Positions 6,500-15,961 are shown, counted from the first letter of the stretch. The stretch: 58,139 nucleotides of DNA from Glycomyces algeriensis (GCF_027622855.1 NZ_JAPZVR010000014.1:1-58139); one strand, 5' to 3'. Notes: a model not told the origin generated them from the sequence alone. A program made the numbers and translations.

Positions 6500-7939
6500 A
6501 TGTCCCTCAGCGACAACGCCGACCCCAAGGTCGCGAGTAGTACGCCACATGCCGCACCCGCCCCGCAGCAGGCCCGGGCGCGCCGTCGCCGGGCGCTCAC
6601 GCGGGTCCTCGCAGCCCTCGCCATCGTGGTCACCGTAGCCGCAGCGGGGGGCCTGGTGTGGCAGATATCCGCCGTCACCAGCCCTCGGACCGGGACGCTC
6701 ACCGCTCCCGAGGCCTACCCCCCGGCCTCACCCGCACCCGTCCTCGCAGGGTCGGACGCCGACGCACCCCTCCCCGACCTCGCCGCGGTCCTCCCCGGCC
6801 TGCTCGCCGACCCGCGGCTCAACGGGAACCTCTCGGCGTCCTTCGCCGACGCCCTGACCGGGGAAGTCCTCTTCGAGCAGGAGTCCACGACCCCGCTCGC
6901 GCCGGCCTCCTCCATGAAAGTGGTCACTGCCGTGGCCGCGTTCCAGCACCTCGGCGCCGAATACCGCATTCCCACGACCGTGGTCGAGGGACCGGCCGAG
7001 GACAGCGTCGTGCTCGTCGCCGGCGGCGACCCGACCCTGACCGTGGACGGCGAGGGCTACTACACCCCGTACGCCGACGGCGCGAGCCTCAAAGAGCTCG
7101 CCGACCTCGTCCTGGAGGCGCGCGGCGGCACCGCCCCGGCCACCGTCTACCTCGACACGAGCGTGTTCACCGACACCGTCGCCGCCTCAGGCGTGCTGCC
7201 GGGCGAACTGGCCACCTCGACCGGGCCGATGGCGCCGATCATGGTCGACGGCGGCCGCATGAACAAGACCGAGAAGTACGCCGAGCACTACCCCGACCCG
7301 GCCATGGTCGCCGCGCAGCAGTTCGCGGACCTCCTCGGCGCGGCCACCGTCGAAGTCGGCACCGCCGCCGAGGGCGCGGCCGAACTCGCCGTGGTCCACT
7401 CGGCGCCGATGTCCGCGCTCGTGGACTCGTTCATCCTGACCTCGGACAACCTGCTCTCCGACGCGGTCGCACTCCAGACGGCGCTGGTCGTCGAGGGCGA
7501 GATGACCTGGGCCGCGATGTCCGCCGCCCACACCTCGACGCTGGAGAGCCTCGGCGTGGACATGGCCGGCCTGGTGTTCCACGACGGGTCCGGGCTCTCG
7601 CCCGACGACCGCATGACCGCGCAGGCGTTCACGCAGATGCTGCTCGGCGCGGCCGGATCGCAGGCGTCCTCGGTGTTCGAGTCCCTGCCCGTCGCCGGGT
7701 ACTCAGGGACCCTCGAGGACCGCTTCGGCACCGCCGAGGAAGGCGAGGGCGTGGTGCGGGGCAAGACCGGGACGCTCACCCAGCCCACCGGGGTCACCTC
7801 CCTCACCGGCACATTGACCACGGCGGACGGCAGGCAGCTGATCTTCTCCCTCATCAGCAACGGCCACACGACAGGCACCGATGCGGTGGAGACGGCGATG
7901 GACGAGGTCACCACGGCCGTGTCCCTGTGCGACTGTTAG
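6500..7939 (+). CDS. dacB: D-alanyl-D-alanine carboxypeptidase/endopeptidase (PBP4, peptidase S13)
   Basis: A 479-residue low-molecular-weight penicillin-binding protein that trims peptidoglycan peptides outside the membrane. An Arg-rich cytoplasmic N-terminus (residues 25-33) precedes one transmembrane anchor (about 34-52) and a Pro/Ala-rich linker. The catalytic motifs are in order: SxxK as PASSMK (Ser137, Lys140), SxN as SDN in ILTSDNLLSD, and KTG in VRGKTGTLTQ. The long insert between SxxK and SxN is typical of class C PBPs. The ATG sits 6 nt after a TAGTCT box. Normally the metallopeptidase gene follows directly; here a minus-strand amylase lies between. Confidence 0.95.
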   Translation: MSLSDNADPKVASSTPHAAPAPQQARARRRRALTRVLAALAIVVTVAAAGGLVWQISAVTSPRTGTLTAPEAYPPASPAPVLAGSDADAPLPDLAAVLPGLLADPRLNGNLSASFADALTGEVLFEQESTTPLAPASSMKVVTAVAAFQHLGAEYRIPTTVVEGPAEDSVVLVAGGDPTLTVDGEGYYTPYADGASLKELADLVLEARGGTAPATVYLDTSVFTDTVAASGVLPGELATSTGPMAPIMVDGGRMNKTEKYAEHYPDPAMVAAQQFADLLGAATVEVGTAAEGAAELAVVHSAPMSALVDSFILTSDNLLSDAVALQTALVVEGEMTWAAMSAAHTSTLESLGVDMAGLVFHDGSGLSPDDRMTAQAFTQMLLGAAGSQASSVFESLPVAGYSGTLEDRFGTAEEGEGVVRGKTGTLTQPTGVTSLTGTLTTADGRQLIFSLISNGHTTGTDAVETAMDEVTTAVSLCDC

Positions 7940-8196
7940 CGGCGGGGCCTTCCTTCTCCGGGGGCCCCTCCCCCCGCCCCCACCCCACCCACCCCTGTTG
8001 TCGTGTCGGTCGTGGACTCCGCTGGGCTTCGGTGGCCTGCCTTGCCCGGCGGCTGCTGGTGCTCGTGTCCTGATGGGCCTCCTCTTCTGGGATTCGCGTG
8101 CTGTGGATTCGCGTTGGGGCAATGGTGGCGCGGGGAACCTGAAGCCACGCTGAAGACGGCTGAAGGCGGCTTCAGGAAACTCAGCCTGGAACGTGG
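7940..8196. other. Intergenic region with CTGAAG-type element
   Basis: No gene seen between the convergent dacB and amylase genes. At 8129-8175 there is CGCGGGGAACCTGAAG followed by further CTGAAG units at 8150 and 8160 and an inverted CTTCAG at 8170. This matches the elements at 5764-5862 and 55625-55640. Confidence 0.6.
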
Positions 8197-8226
8197 AAGG
8201 GCCCCGGGCTTACGCCCGGGGCCCTT
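8197..8226. terminator. Terminator between dacB and the amylase
   Basis: A perfect 13-bp stem (8197-8209 with 8214-8226) closes on a TTAC loop. It lies immediately after the amylase stop on the minus strand and downstream of dacB on the plus strand. No strong T-tract on either side. Confidence 0.7.
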
Positions 8227-8240
8227 TGCGCCGCTTGGGA

Positions 8241-10037
8241 TCAGGCGGTGTTCCAGGTCTGGGTGAGGTTGAGGCAGCCGGTGGCGGGCACCGTGGCCGT
8301 CCGGTTTCCGATGGACTCCCAGGTGTAGGCGCCGGAGGAGCGCACGATCACGTACTTGTACTGGAAAGTGGTGCCGGCCGGGACGCTGATCGTGCCCTTC
8401 CACACCGGGTAGGACGCGCCCGACAGGTGCGCCGAGCTGATCGCGGTCCAGTTGCCCAGCTGCGGGATCGAACCGACCACGTACACCTCGTCGCCCACGC
8501 TCGTGCCGCTCACCGTGGCGTTCACGGTGACGCAGTCCTTCGTGCCGCCGCCGTTGCCGCCGCCCGAGCCGTTGCCCACATAGATCGCCAGCGCGGTCTT
8601 CGCCGCGACCGTGGCGGTGAAGGCGCCGCTGGAGACGGTGACGGTGCCGCCGGAGATGACGTCCGTGTAGGAGCCGTCGGGCAGTGCGGTGGTGAAGGTG
8701 CGGGTGATGGGGGCGGTGCCGGCGTTGACGACGGCGTGGCCGGTGTCGCCGCGGCCGAAGGCGAGGGCGTCGCCCGAGCCCCAGGTGTTGGTGACGGCTT
8801 CGCCGGCGGTGGCGGCGCGGAAGCCGGCCATGCCGCTCAGGTACGGGGAGCGGTGGAGGCAGGTGAAGGCGCCGGGGCCGCAGACGGCGTCGGCGACGGT
8901 GCCGTCGGCGTTGAGGGGCGGGGCGGCGTGGTTGCCGGTGAATTCGTAGCCGGTGTAGGAGGCGGGGGTGCCGAAGGGGTGGGCGAGCATGAACGCTTCG
9001 GCGAGGAGGTAGTCCTGGCCGTACTTGTAGTTCATGGTCTGGGAGCCGCGTTCGGTGTCGTGGTTGGCGACGAAGACGCCTGCGGGGGCGGTGTAGCCCC
9101 AGCCGGTGCCGATGGTGGTGAGGTGGCGGGCTTCGGAGCCGCCGTTGATGTGGCTCTTGAGGTCGTAGGCGTAGCTGAATTCCTGGACGTCGCCGATGCC
9201 GGTGTATTCGGCTTCGGTGATGGGTTCGCCGGGGGCGCCGATGACTTCTTGGACGATGTAGGGGTCGCCGTCGACGAGGTTCATGATGGCGGCGAGGTCG
9301 GTGGCGGCGATGTGTTTGGCGGCGTCGATGCGGAAGCCGGCGACGCCGAGGTTCTGGAGGTCGTCGAGGTAGGCGGCGATGGTCTCGCGGACGTCGGTCT
9401 GGGAGGTGTCGAGGTCGTTGAGGCCGACGAGGTGGCAGTTCTGGACTTCGCCGCGGTCCTGGTAGTTGTCGATCTCGCAGTAGGCGCTGCCGGTGTTGTG
9501 GAAGTCGGAGGCGTCGTAGCCGGCGTCGGGGTAGTCGAACTGGCGGTAGGTGCTGCCGGCCCAGCCGGTGCGCTGTTCGGTGGCGGAGCCGGCGGCCATG
9601 TGGTTGATGACGACGTCGGCGATGACGCCGATGCCGTTGGCCTGGCAGGTGGCGATCATGTCCTGGTATTCGGCGCGGGTGCCGAGGCGGGATTCGATCT
9701 TGTAGCTGACGGGCTGGTAGTGGATGTACCAGGCGTTCTCTTCGCCGGGGGTGGTGTCGTCGCCGCGGATGTGCTCGTTGGGCGGGGAGGTCTGGACGTA
9801 GGTGTAGCCGGAGTCGGCGAGGGGGCCTTCGCATTCGGCGGCGATGGAGTTCCAGTTCCATTCGAACATGTTGAGGATGGAGTCGCCGCCGGTGAGGGCG
9901 GCGGCGGGTGCGGCGGCCAGGGGTGCGGGGTCGTCGTTGTCGGCTTGGGCGGTGGGGACGGCGGTGGCTGCGATGAGGGCCGCGAGGGCGGTGGCGCCGA
10001 TGGCGGGCAGTGTGCGGCGGCGGAGGTGGTGAGGCAT
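8241..10037 (-). CDS. Secreted alpha-amylase (GH13) with CBM20 starch-binding domain
   Basis: A 598-residue precursor. The signal peptide is residues 1-32 (basic MPHHLRRR, hydrophobic core, VPTAQA cleavage site). The GH13 barrel shows all conserved regions: DVVINH, GFRIDAAKH with the nucleophile Asp, a catalytic Glu in IVQEVIG, and the transition-state Asp in VANHDTERG. A GNGSGGGNGGG linker leads to a C-terminal CBM20 of about 95 residues (EVYVVGSIPQLGNW; FQYKYVI). It should cleave internal alpha-1,4 bonds of starch outside the cell. GGGAGCAACG fixes the start at 10037, although the frame is open to 10244. It interrupts a conserved cluster on the opposite strand, suggesting later insertion. 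Confidence 0.95.
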   Translation of the reverse strand: MPHHLRRRTLPAIGATALAALIAATAVPTAQADNDDPAPLAAAPAAALTGGDSILNMFEWNWNSIAAECEGPLADSGYTYVQTSPPNEHIRGDDTTPGEENAWYIHYQPVSYKIESRLGTRAEYQDMIATCQANGIGVIADVVINHMAAGSATEQRTGWAGSTYRQFDYPDAGYDASDFHNTGSAYCEIDNYQDRGEVQNCHLVGLNDLDTSQTDVRETIAAYLDDLQNLGVAGFRIDAAKHIAATDLAAIMNLVDGDPYIVQEVIGAPGEPITEAEYTGIGDVQEFSYAYDLKSHINGGSEARHLTTIGTGWGYTAPAGVFVANHDTERGSQTMNYKYGQDYLLAEAFMLAHPFGTPASYTGYEFTGNHAAPPLNADGTVADAVCGPGAFTCLHRSPYLSGMAGFRAATAGEAVTNTWGSGDALAFGRGDTGHAVVNAGTAPITRTFTTALPDGSYTDVISGGTVTVSSGAFTATVAAKTALAIYVGNGSGGGNGGGTKDCVTVNATVSGTSVGDEVYVVGSIPQLGNWTAISSAHLSGASYPVWKGTISVPAGTTFQYKYVIVRSSGAYTWESIGNRTATVPATGCLNLTQTWNTA

Positions 10038-10047
10038 CGTTGCTCCC

Positions 10048-10143
10048 TTTGCAATTTCTGCCCGCAAATGCTGCAAGATGTTGCGGACTTGAGAAGAACG
10101 TAACATCAGCGGTCCGATAATTTCAAGATGTTCGATATTTGAA
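10048..10143 (-). promoter_or_regulatory. Amylase upstream region with operator-like repeats
   Basis: Two similar 20-bp blocks starting CAAGATGTT and ending TTGA lie at 10074-10093 and 10124-10143, exactly 50 bp apart (about five helical turns). On the minus strand, closer to the gene, are CTTGCAG, TTTGCGGG and TTGCAAA. TTGCA-type repeats upstream of actinobacterial amylase genes are associated with LacI-family maltose regulators (from memory). Function here is inferred. Confidence 0.45.
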
Positions 10144-10330
10144 TTCGTATGGTCACGCAGCGTGCCCTGCGGCGCGGGCGGACCGCCGCAAACCGATCCG
10201 GTGAACCTCGCCGCCCCCGCCGAGCCCGGCAGCGCGGCGAACACGCGGGCCCGGCCGGAAACCCCAGGTCCGGTACGCGCCGGTTCGCGCCCACTTGCGC
10301 GGGACAGTGGCGCCGTCGTTGCGCTATGGA

Positions 10331-10336
10331 TAGGCT
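10331..10336 (+). promoter_or_regulatory. Putative -10 box (TAGGCT) for leaderless metallopeptidase gene
   Basis: TAGGCT ends 6 nt before the ATG at 10343; no Shine-Dalgarno sequence is present. Confidence 0.45.
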
Positions 10337-10342
10337 TGGCCG

Positions 10343-11461
10343 ATGGCGCCGCCCGCAGGAAACCCGATGCTGCCGTCAGTCGACTGGCAGACCGCCGCGT
10401 CCTGCTCCCGGGCCTTCAGCCGCGGCGGTCCCCGCATGAGCCCCGAAGGCGCCCTCGACGTCGTCGCCGACCTCCACCGCCACGCCCGCACGGCGATCGA
10501 CCTGGTCACCGACTACACCGGGCTCGTGCCGACTACGGCCGTGTCGGTCGACGTCGTCGACCGCATCCGCTGGAGCCGCATCAACATCGCCGGGTTCCGC
10601 CGCCTCCTCATCGAGCTCGGCGCCGAAGACCCGGCACCGGCCGCTCCCGTCTCCGCCGCCGCCAAGGTCACCGGCGTCCAGACCGGCGCGGTCCTCGCGT
10701 TCCTCTCCTCCCGCGTGCTCGGCCAGTTCGAGACCTTCTCCACCGACACCGGCCGCCTCCTCTTCGTCGCCCCCAACATCGTCGAGGTCGAACGCCGCCT
10801 GCGCCTGCCCTCCCGCGAGTTCCGCCTCTGGATCGCCGTCCACGAAGCCGCCCACCTCACCCAGTTCACGGCCGTCCCGTGGATGCGCGAGCACTTCCAC
10901 CACCTCATCCACACGTTCTTCGACGCCGCCGAACCCGAGCGGTCCTCCGCCTCCGGCCTCGCCCGCGCCGTGCGCCGCGCCCTCGCCACCGCCCGCGAAG
11001 AGGAGCAGCACGGCGGCCCCGGCGAGGAGATCCCCGGCGCCGACGTCATGTCCGCGGTCACCAGCCCCGAACAGCGCGAGGCGATCTCGCAGATCCAGGC
11101 GCTCATGACCCTCCTGGAGGGCCACGCCGAATCCGTCATGGACGGCGTCGGCCGCACCGCCATCAACCATGTCGCGCTACTGCGCCGCCGCTTCGACCGC
11201 CGCCGCGCCAACCCCACCACGCTGCAGCGCTTCCTGCGCCAGCTCCTCGGCCTCGACGCGAAGATGCGCCAGTACGCCGCCGGCCGCCGCTTCGTCGACC
11301 AGGTCGTCGCCGAACACGGCGTCACCGGCTTCAACCGCGTCTGGGAACGCCCCGAGCACCTCCCCACCGAAGCCGAGATCGACCACCCGGAGCAGTGGAC
11401 CGCCCGCGTCCTGCGAGGCCAGGGCTCCGCGCCGCAGCGGCTCGGCGCCGGACCCGGCTGA
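10343..11461 (+). CDS. Zinc-dependent metallopeptidase-like protein (actinobacterial, between dacB and tilS)
   Basis: A 372-residue protein with a clear HExxH zinc motif, HEAAH (residues 167-171), in an alpha-helical protein without signal peptide. It belongs to the conserved actinobacterial putative hydrolase family always found next to tilS, sometimes annotated as a coenzyme F420 biosynthesis-associated protein. No substrate is known and proteolysis is not demonstrated to my knowledge. The downstream half contains DxMSAVTSPEQREAISQIQALMTLLEGHAE, with a Glu and His that could complete the zinc site (inference). It is followed after 5 bp by tilS, so the two are almost certainly co-transcribed. 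Confidence 0.85.
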   Translation: MAPPAGNPMLPSVDWQTAASCSRAFSRGGPRMSPEGALDVVADLHRHARTAIDLVTDYTGLVPTTAVSVDVVDRIRWSRINIAGFRRLLIELGAEDPAPAAPVSAAAKVTGVQTGAVLAFLSSRVLGQFETFSTDTGRLLFVAPNIVEVERRLRLPSREFRLWIAVHEAAHLTQFTAVPWMREHFHHLIHTFFDAAEPERSSASGLARAVRRALATAREEEQHGGPGEEIPGADVMSAVTSPEQREAISQIQALMTLLEGHAESVMDGVGRTAINHVALLRRRFDRRRANPTTLQRFLRQLLGLDAKMRQYAAGRRFVDQVVAEHGVTGFNRVWERPEHLPTEAEIDHPEQWTARVLRGQGSAPQRLGAGPG

Positions 11462-11466
11462 CCCGC

Positions 11467-12543
11467 ATGGCGAAGCTGCCGCCGCCGGTGGCGCGCCTGC
11501 GCGTCGCCGTCCGCGACGCCCTCGCCGACCTCCCCACCGGATCGCTCGCGCTCGCCGCCTGCTCCGGCGGCCCCGACTCGCTCGCGCTGGCCGACACGCT
11601 CGCGTTCTGCGCCCCGCGCATGGGCCTGCGCGCCGGCCTCGTCACCGTGGACCACGGCCTGCAGGCCGGCTCGCACGAACGCGCGGCCGAAGTCGTGGCA
11701 TGGGCCAGGAGTGCGGGGCTCGAACCCGCGCTCTCGATCGCGGTCGAGGTCGGCGCGGCCGGCGGCCCTGAAGGAGCGGCGCGCACCGCCCGGTACGCGG
11801 CCCTCGACGACGCCGCACAGGAGCACGGCGCCGGCGCTGTCCTGTTGGGGCACACCAGGGACGACCAGGCCGAGACGGTCCTGCTCGCGCTCGCGCGCGG
11901 CGGCGGGCCGCGCGGGATCGCCGGGATGCGGGCGGTGCGCGGGATCTACCGGCGTCCCCTGCTCGGCATCGCGCGGACCGACACGCACGCCGCCTGCGCC
12001 GAGCGCGGACTCAAGCCCTGGACCGACCCGCACAACACCGACCCCCGGTTCCTGCGCTCAGCGCTGCGTCCGGCGATGGACGTGCTGGTCGCGACCCTCG
12101 GCGAGGACGTGGTCGCGAACCTCGCGCAGACCGCGGCACTGGTCGGGGCCGACACCGACTACCTCGACCGCCTGGCGGGCGAGGCGCTGGAGGCGTGCCG
12201 GGCCGACGACGGTGCGGCGCCTGACGCCCTGAACGGCGTCACCGCGGGCGGCGACGCGGATGCCGAGTCGATTGCGGACGGTGGCGGCTCGACCGGTGCA
12301 CTGGACGCGAAGCGGGTGGCGGCACTGGCCGGGCCCGTGCGGCAGCGGGCGCTGCGCGCGTGGGTGCTGGAAGCCGGGGTCGAAGGGGCGGAGCTGAACC
12401 ACCGGCATCTCGACGCGGTCGACGCGCTCGTCGTGTACTGGCACGGCCAGGGCCCGACCTTCCTCCCCGGGGGGATCGAAGTGCGGCGCAGCAGCGGGCG
12501 GCTCACGGCACGGCGGGGCGACCCCCCGTCCCGCGGGGTGTGA
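11467..12543 (+). CDS. tilS: tRNA(Ile)-lysidine synthase
   Basis: A 358-residue N-type ATP pyrophosphatase that attaches lysine to C34 of the CAU-anticodon tRNA-Ile, changing its specificity from Met to Ile. The PP-loop SGGPDS is at residues 33-38, and further family motifs are DHGLQAGS, GHTRDDQAETVLL and LKPWTDPHNTDPRFLRSALR. The C-terminal portion holds a variable Gly/Asp-rich insert (about residues 240-275) before the helical domain. The ATG lies 5 bp after the metallopeptidase stop. Normally hpt follows in the same direction; here a repeat-rich 500-bp gap and an inverted hpt follow. Confidence 0.95.
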   Translation: MAKLPPPVARLRVAVRDALADLPTGSLALAACSGGPDSLALADTLAFCAPRMGLRAGLVTVDHGLQAGSHERAAEVVAWARSAGLEPALSIAVEVGAAGGPEGAARTARYAALDDAAQEHGAGAVLLGHTRDDQAETVLLALARGGGPRGIAGMRAVRGIYRRPLLGIARTDTHAACAERGLKPWTDPHNTDPRFLRSALRPAMDVLVATLGEDVVANLAQTAALVGADTDYLDRLAGEALEACRADDGAAPDALNGVTAGGDADAESIADGGGSTGALDAKRVAALAGPVRQRALRAWVLEAGVEGAELNHRHLDAVDALVVYWHGQGPTFLPGGIEVRRSSGRLTARRGDPPSRGV

Positions 12544-12571
12544 GCGACGCGAGGACGACCGCGGAGGCGAT

Positions 12572-12755
12572 GCGGTCGGTCCCGCGGGTCCGGGCAACGC
12601 GCGGCCGGCGGCCCGGCCCGGTCCGGGATGGATCGCAGGCATCACTGAGTCCGGATCGGATCGCGGGCATCACTGAGCCTCGCGGTCGGTCCCGAGAGTC
12701 CGGGCAACGCGGCCGGCGGCCCGGTCCGGGACGGATCGCGGGCATCACTGAGCCT
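12572..12755. repeat. Intergenic direct repeats between tilS and hpt
   Basis: GCGGTCGGTCCCG..GTCCGGGCAACGCG..CCGGCGGCCCGG blocks start at 12572 and 12682 (110 bp apart). Each ends in GGATCGC.GGCATCACTGAG, and an extra partial copy of that tail lies at 12653-12680. The rest of the 507-bp gap (12544-13050) contains an AT-rich patch near 12845 and the hpt terminator. No gene is seen. Confidence 0.85.
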
Positions 12756-12988
12756 CAGGCGCCCGCGTTCTCGGCGCCCCCGGGTCAAATCCTGACCGAC
12801 GGGTCCGACAATCCAGGGCCTCAGGCGAACTCGTTCCGCTTGTAGCGAAATAAATAAGGTGTGACGCACGAGGGAACGCCGCCCCGCGACGGTCGGGGCG
12901 CGCAAACCGGGCCCGATGCACACCGAGCACAACGGCTCCGCGCAACGACTCCGCACGGCGGCCGCGCGCGACGACCCCCACCGACGAG

Positions 12989-13016
12989 GACGGCCCGCGC
13001 GGTGGCGCGGGCCGTC
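12989..13016 (-). terminator. Terminator of hpt
   Basis: A perfect 12-bp stem (12989-13000 with 13005-13016) and a GGTG loop, placed 35 bp after the hpt stop on the minus strand. Confidence 0.75.
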
Positions 13017-13050
13017 GGGGACGGAGGGTCGGGGCGGGGCTCCCCGGACG

Positions 13051-13686
13051 TTACTTCTGGTAGACCGCCGGGTTGAGGACGCCGATGAACGGCAGCTCCC
13101 GGTAGCGCTCGGCGTAGTCGAGGCCGTAGCCGACCACGAACTCGTTCGGGATGTCGAAGCCCAGGTATTTCACAGGGATGTCCACCCGCTGCACGCCCGG
13201 CTTGCGGAGCATCGAGACCACCTTGACCGAGGCCGGGTGCAGGCCCTCCAGGTACTTCAGCAGCCAGTCCAGGGTGAGACCGGAATCGATGATGTCCTCC
13301 ACGACCAGGATGTGCTTCCCGGCGACATCGGAGTCGATGTCCTTGAGGATGCGCACGGTCCCCGAGGAGGTCGTGGAGCTCCCGTACGAGGACAGCGCCA
13401 TGAACTCCATCTTCACCGGCACGCTCAGCGCCCTCGCGAAGTCGGCCATGAACATGACCGCCCCCTTGAACACGCCCACGAGCAGCAGCTCGTCACCGTC
13501 CTCGAGCACGCCGTCGGCGTAGTCGGCCGAGACGCGCGCACCGAGCTCGGCGACCTTCGCTCGGATCTCGTCTTCGGTGATGATGGTCCGCTCGATCTCC
13601 TCGGCGTACCACGAATCAGGATCGAACACCGCGTCCCGCGCTGCAGCGGACGGGACGGAAGGTGGGCTGGCTAGCTCCGACGTCAT
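13051..13686 (-). CDS. hpt: Hypoxanthine phosphoribosyltransferase
   Basis: A 211-residue type I phosphoribosyltransferase converting hypoxanthine or guanine plus PRPP to IMP or GMP (purine salvage). The PRPP-binding loop VVEDIIDSGLT is at residues 128-138, preceded by the flexible-loop region SSYGSSTTSSGTV and followed by the purine-contacting KYLGFDIPNEFVVGYGLDYAERYR. An N-terminal extension of about 25 residues precedes the core. In most actinobacteria hpt is co-directional with tilS and ftsH; here it is inverted relative to both. Confidence 0.97.
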   Translation of the reverse strand: MTSELASPPSVPSAAARDAVFDPDSWYAEEIERTIITEDEIRAKVAELGARVSADYADGVLEDGDELLLVGVFKGAVMFMADFARALSVPVKMEFMALSSYGSSTTSSGTVRILKDIDSDVAGKHILVVEDIIDSGLTLDWLLKYLEGLHPASVKVVSMLRKPGVQRVDIPVKYLGFDIPNEFVVGYGLDYAERYRELPFIGVLNPAVYQK

Positions 13687-13966
13687 GTAACAAGGGTGCC
13701 ACCCGATCGCCGGCGGCGCTGGCTTGGGTGGGCGAACTCAACCCGCCCGTGGTACTAATTACGGTCTATCAGCGGACGGGGTAAGGGCGGTATCCGTCGC
13801 GTAGGGCCAGGGGTGCTGACGCTGCGGGTCGTCGAACCTCCCCACCGTGTACGTTCGAGTTGTCTTTCACCCTGCAGCCAAGGAAACCCTGCGGGACCGC
13901 GGCGGAAACACAGCCGCGGCAAGGACAGCATCGCTCTCGAAACGCGAATTACGCAGGAGGAAACGA

Positions 13967-15961
13967 GTGGTCGACGCCGGGAGACCCACACCTGAGCGGA
14001 AGCGGTTCTTCCGCAGGCCGCTCGTCTGGATCGTGCTCATCGCCCTCATCGCGGTCCTGATCGGCAGCTTCTGGTCCGGCGGCTCCGACTACGAGGACGC
14101 GAAGACCTCCGAAGTCCTCAAGGACATCAACGACGGCAACGTCGAATCGGCGATCCTGCTCGACAAAGAGCAGCAGGTCCAGATCACCAAGAACAACGGC
14201 GACCAGGTCCAGGCCTACGTCCCGACCGGGATGATGGAGCCGCTCGCCACCGAGCTCGAGACGGCCGGCGTCGAGTTCGACACCGAGGTCAACGAGACCT
14301 CCGTGTTCGTCTCGTTCCTGCTGAGCCTCCTCCCGATCGTGCTCATCGTCCTCCTGCTGCTGTTCTTCATGTCGCAGATGCAGGGCGGCGGCTCGCGGGT
14401 CCTCAACTTCGGCAAGTCCAAGGCCAAGATGGTGTCCAAGGACACCCCCAAGACCACGTTCGACGACGTGGCCGGCGCGGACGAGGCCGTCGAGGAGCTC
14501 CGCGAGATCAAGGACTTCCTCGAGGACCCGAAGAAGTACCAGGAGCTGGGCGCGAAGATCCCCAAGGGCGTCCTCCTGTTCGGCCCTCCCGGCACCGGCA
14601 AGACCCTCCTCGCGCGCGCCGTCGCCGGCGAGGCCGGGGTCCCGTTCTACTCGATCTCCGGCTCCGACTTCGTGGAGATGTTCGTCGGCGTCGGCGCCAG
14701 CCGCGTCCGCGACCTGTTCACCCAGGCCAAGGAGAACGCCCCCGCCATCGTGTTCGTCGACGAGATCGACGCCGTCGGCCGCCACCGCGGCGCCGGCATG
14801 GGCGGCGGCCACGACGAGCGCGAGCAGACCCTCAACCAGCTGCTCGTCGAGATGGACGGCTTCGACACGCGCGGCGGCGTCATCCTCATCGCCGCGACGA
14901 ACCGCCCCGACATCCTCGACCCGGCCCTCCTGCGGCCCGGCCGCTTCGACCGCCAGATCCCCGTCGACGCCCCCGACAAGGAAGGGCGCCAAGCGATCCT
15001 GTCGGTCCACGCGAAGGGCAAGCCGTTCGTCCCGAACGTCGAGTTCGAGACCATCGCGCGCCGCACGCCGGGCTTCTCCGGCGCCGACCTCGAGAACGTC
15101 ATCAACGAGGCCGCGCTCCTGACCGCCCGCCACAACCAGAAGGCGATCTCGGCCGACGCCCTCGAAGAGGCCATCGACCGCGTCATCGCCGGACCGGAAC
15201 GCAAGGGCCGCGTCATGGGCGACGCCGAGAAGAAGATGACCGCCTACCACGAGGCCGGGCACGCGCTCGTCGCCCACGCGCTGCCGCACGCCGCGCCCGT
15301 CCACAAGCTCACGATCCTCCCGCGCGGCCGCTCGCTCGGCCACACGCTCGTGCTCCCCACCGAGGACAAGTACACGCAGACGCGCTCGGAGATGATCGAC
15401 ACGCTCGCGTACGCGCTCGGCGGCCGCGCCGCCGAGGAGCTCGTCTACCACGACCCGACCACCGGCGCCTCGAACGACATCGAGAAGGCCACCAAGGTCG
15501 CCCGGGCCATGGTCACCGAGTACGGCATGTCCGCCAAACTCGGCGCCATCAAGTACGGATCCGGCGGCTCCGAGCCGTTCCTCGGCCGCGAGTACGGGCA
15601 CCAGAAGGACTACTCCGACGACGTCGCCTCCCAGGTCGACGCCGAGATCCGGGCGCTCATCGAGATCGCCCACGACGAGGCGTACGCGATCGTCACCGAG
15701 TACCGCGACGTGCTCGACCAGATGGTCACCGAGCTCCTGGAGAAGGAGACCCTCAACCAGGAGGACCTCGCCCGGATCGCGACCCGCGTGGTCAAGCGCC
15801 CGCCGATGGCCCCGTTCAACGGCACCGCCTCCCGCAAGCTCGGCGAACCGCCCGTCTCGACTCCGCCCGTCTCAACCTCGAACGGCTCCAAGCCCGCCGA
15901 CGGACCCGAAGAGGGCATCGAGATCGGCCCCGCCACCGAGGGGCAGGCCCCGCAGCCGTAA
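13967..15961 (+). CDS. ftsH: ATP-dependent zinc metalloprotease FtsH
   Basis: A 664-residue membrane-anchored AAA+ protease that extracts and degrades membrane and regulatory proteins. Transmembrane helices lie at about 18-35 and 113-135, enclosing the periplasmic-side domain. Walker A GPPGTGKT is at 206-213, Walker B IVFVDEID at 261-268, followed by the SRH arginine region (RPGRFDRQ). The zinc site HEAGH is at 428-432. The C-terminal Pro/Ser/Thr-rich tail is actinobacterial in style. AGGAGGAAACGA directly before the GTG at 13967 decides this start against upstream in-frame starts at 13847 and later. Confidence 0.97.
   Translation: MVDAGRPTPERKRFFRRPLVWIVLIALIAVLIGSFWSGGSDYEDAKTSEVLKDINDGNVESAILLDKEQQVQITKNNGDQVQAYVPTGMMEPLATELETAGVEFDTEVNETSVFVSFLLSLLPIVLIVLLLLFFMSQMQGGGSRVLNFGKSKAKMVSKDTPKTTFDDVAGADEAVEELREIKDFLEDPKKYQELGAKIPKGVLLFGPPGTGKTLLARAVAGEAGVPFYSISGSDFVEMFVGVGASRVRDLFTQAKENAPAIVFVDEIDAVGRHRGAGMGGGHDEREQTLNQLLVEMDGFDTRGGVILIAATNRPDILDPALLRPGRFDRQIPVDAPDKEGRQAILSVHAKGKPFVPNVEFETIARRTPGFSGADLENVINEAALLTARHNQKAISADALEEAIDRVIAGPERKGRVMGDAEKKMTAYHEAGHALVAHALPHAAPVHKLTILPRGRSLGHTLVLPTEDKYTQTRSEMIDTLAYALGGRAAEELVYHDPTTGASNDIEKATKVARAMVTEYGMSAKLGAIKYGSGGSEPFLGREYGHQKDYSDDVASQVDAEIRALIEIAHDEAYAIVTEYRDVLDQMVTELLEKETLNQEDLARIATRVVKRPPMAPFNGTASRKLGEPPVSTPPVSTSNGSKPADGPEEGIEIGPATEGQAPQP

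Noticed and set aside
7936..9861. A 641-codon minus-strand frame overlapping the amylase
   Set aside because: His/Arg/Pro-rich shadow frame of the amylase in another phase on the same strand.
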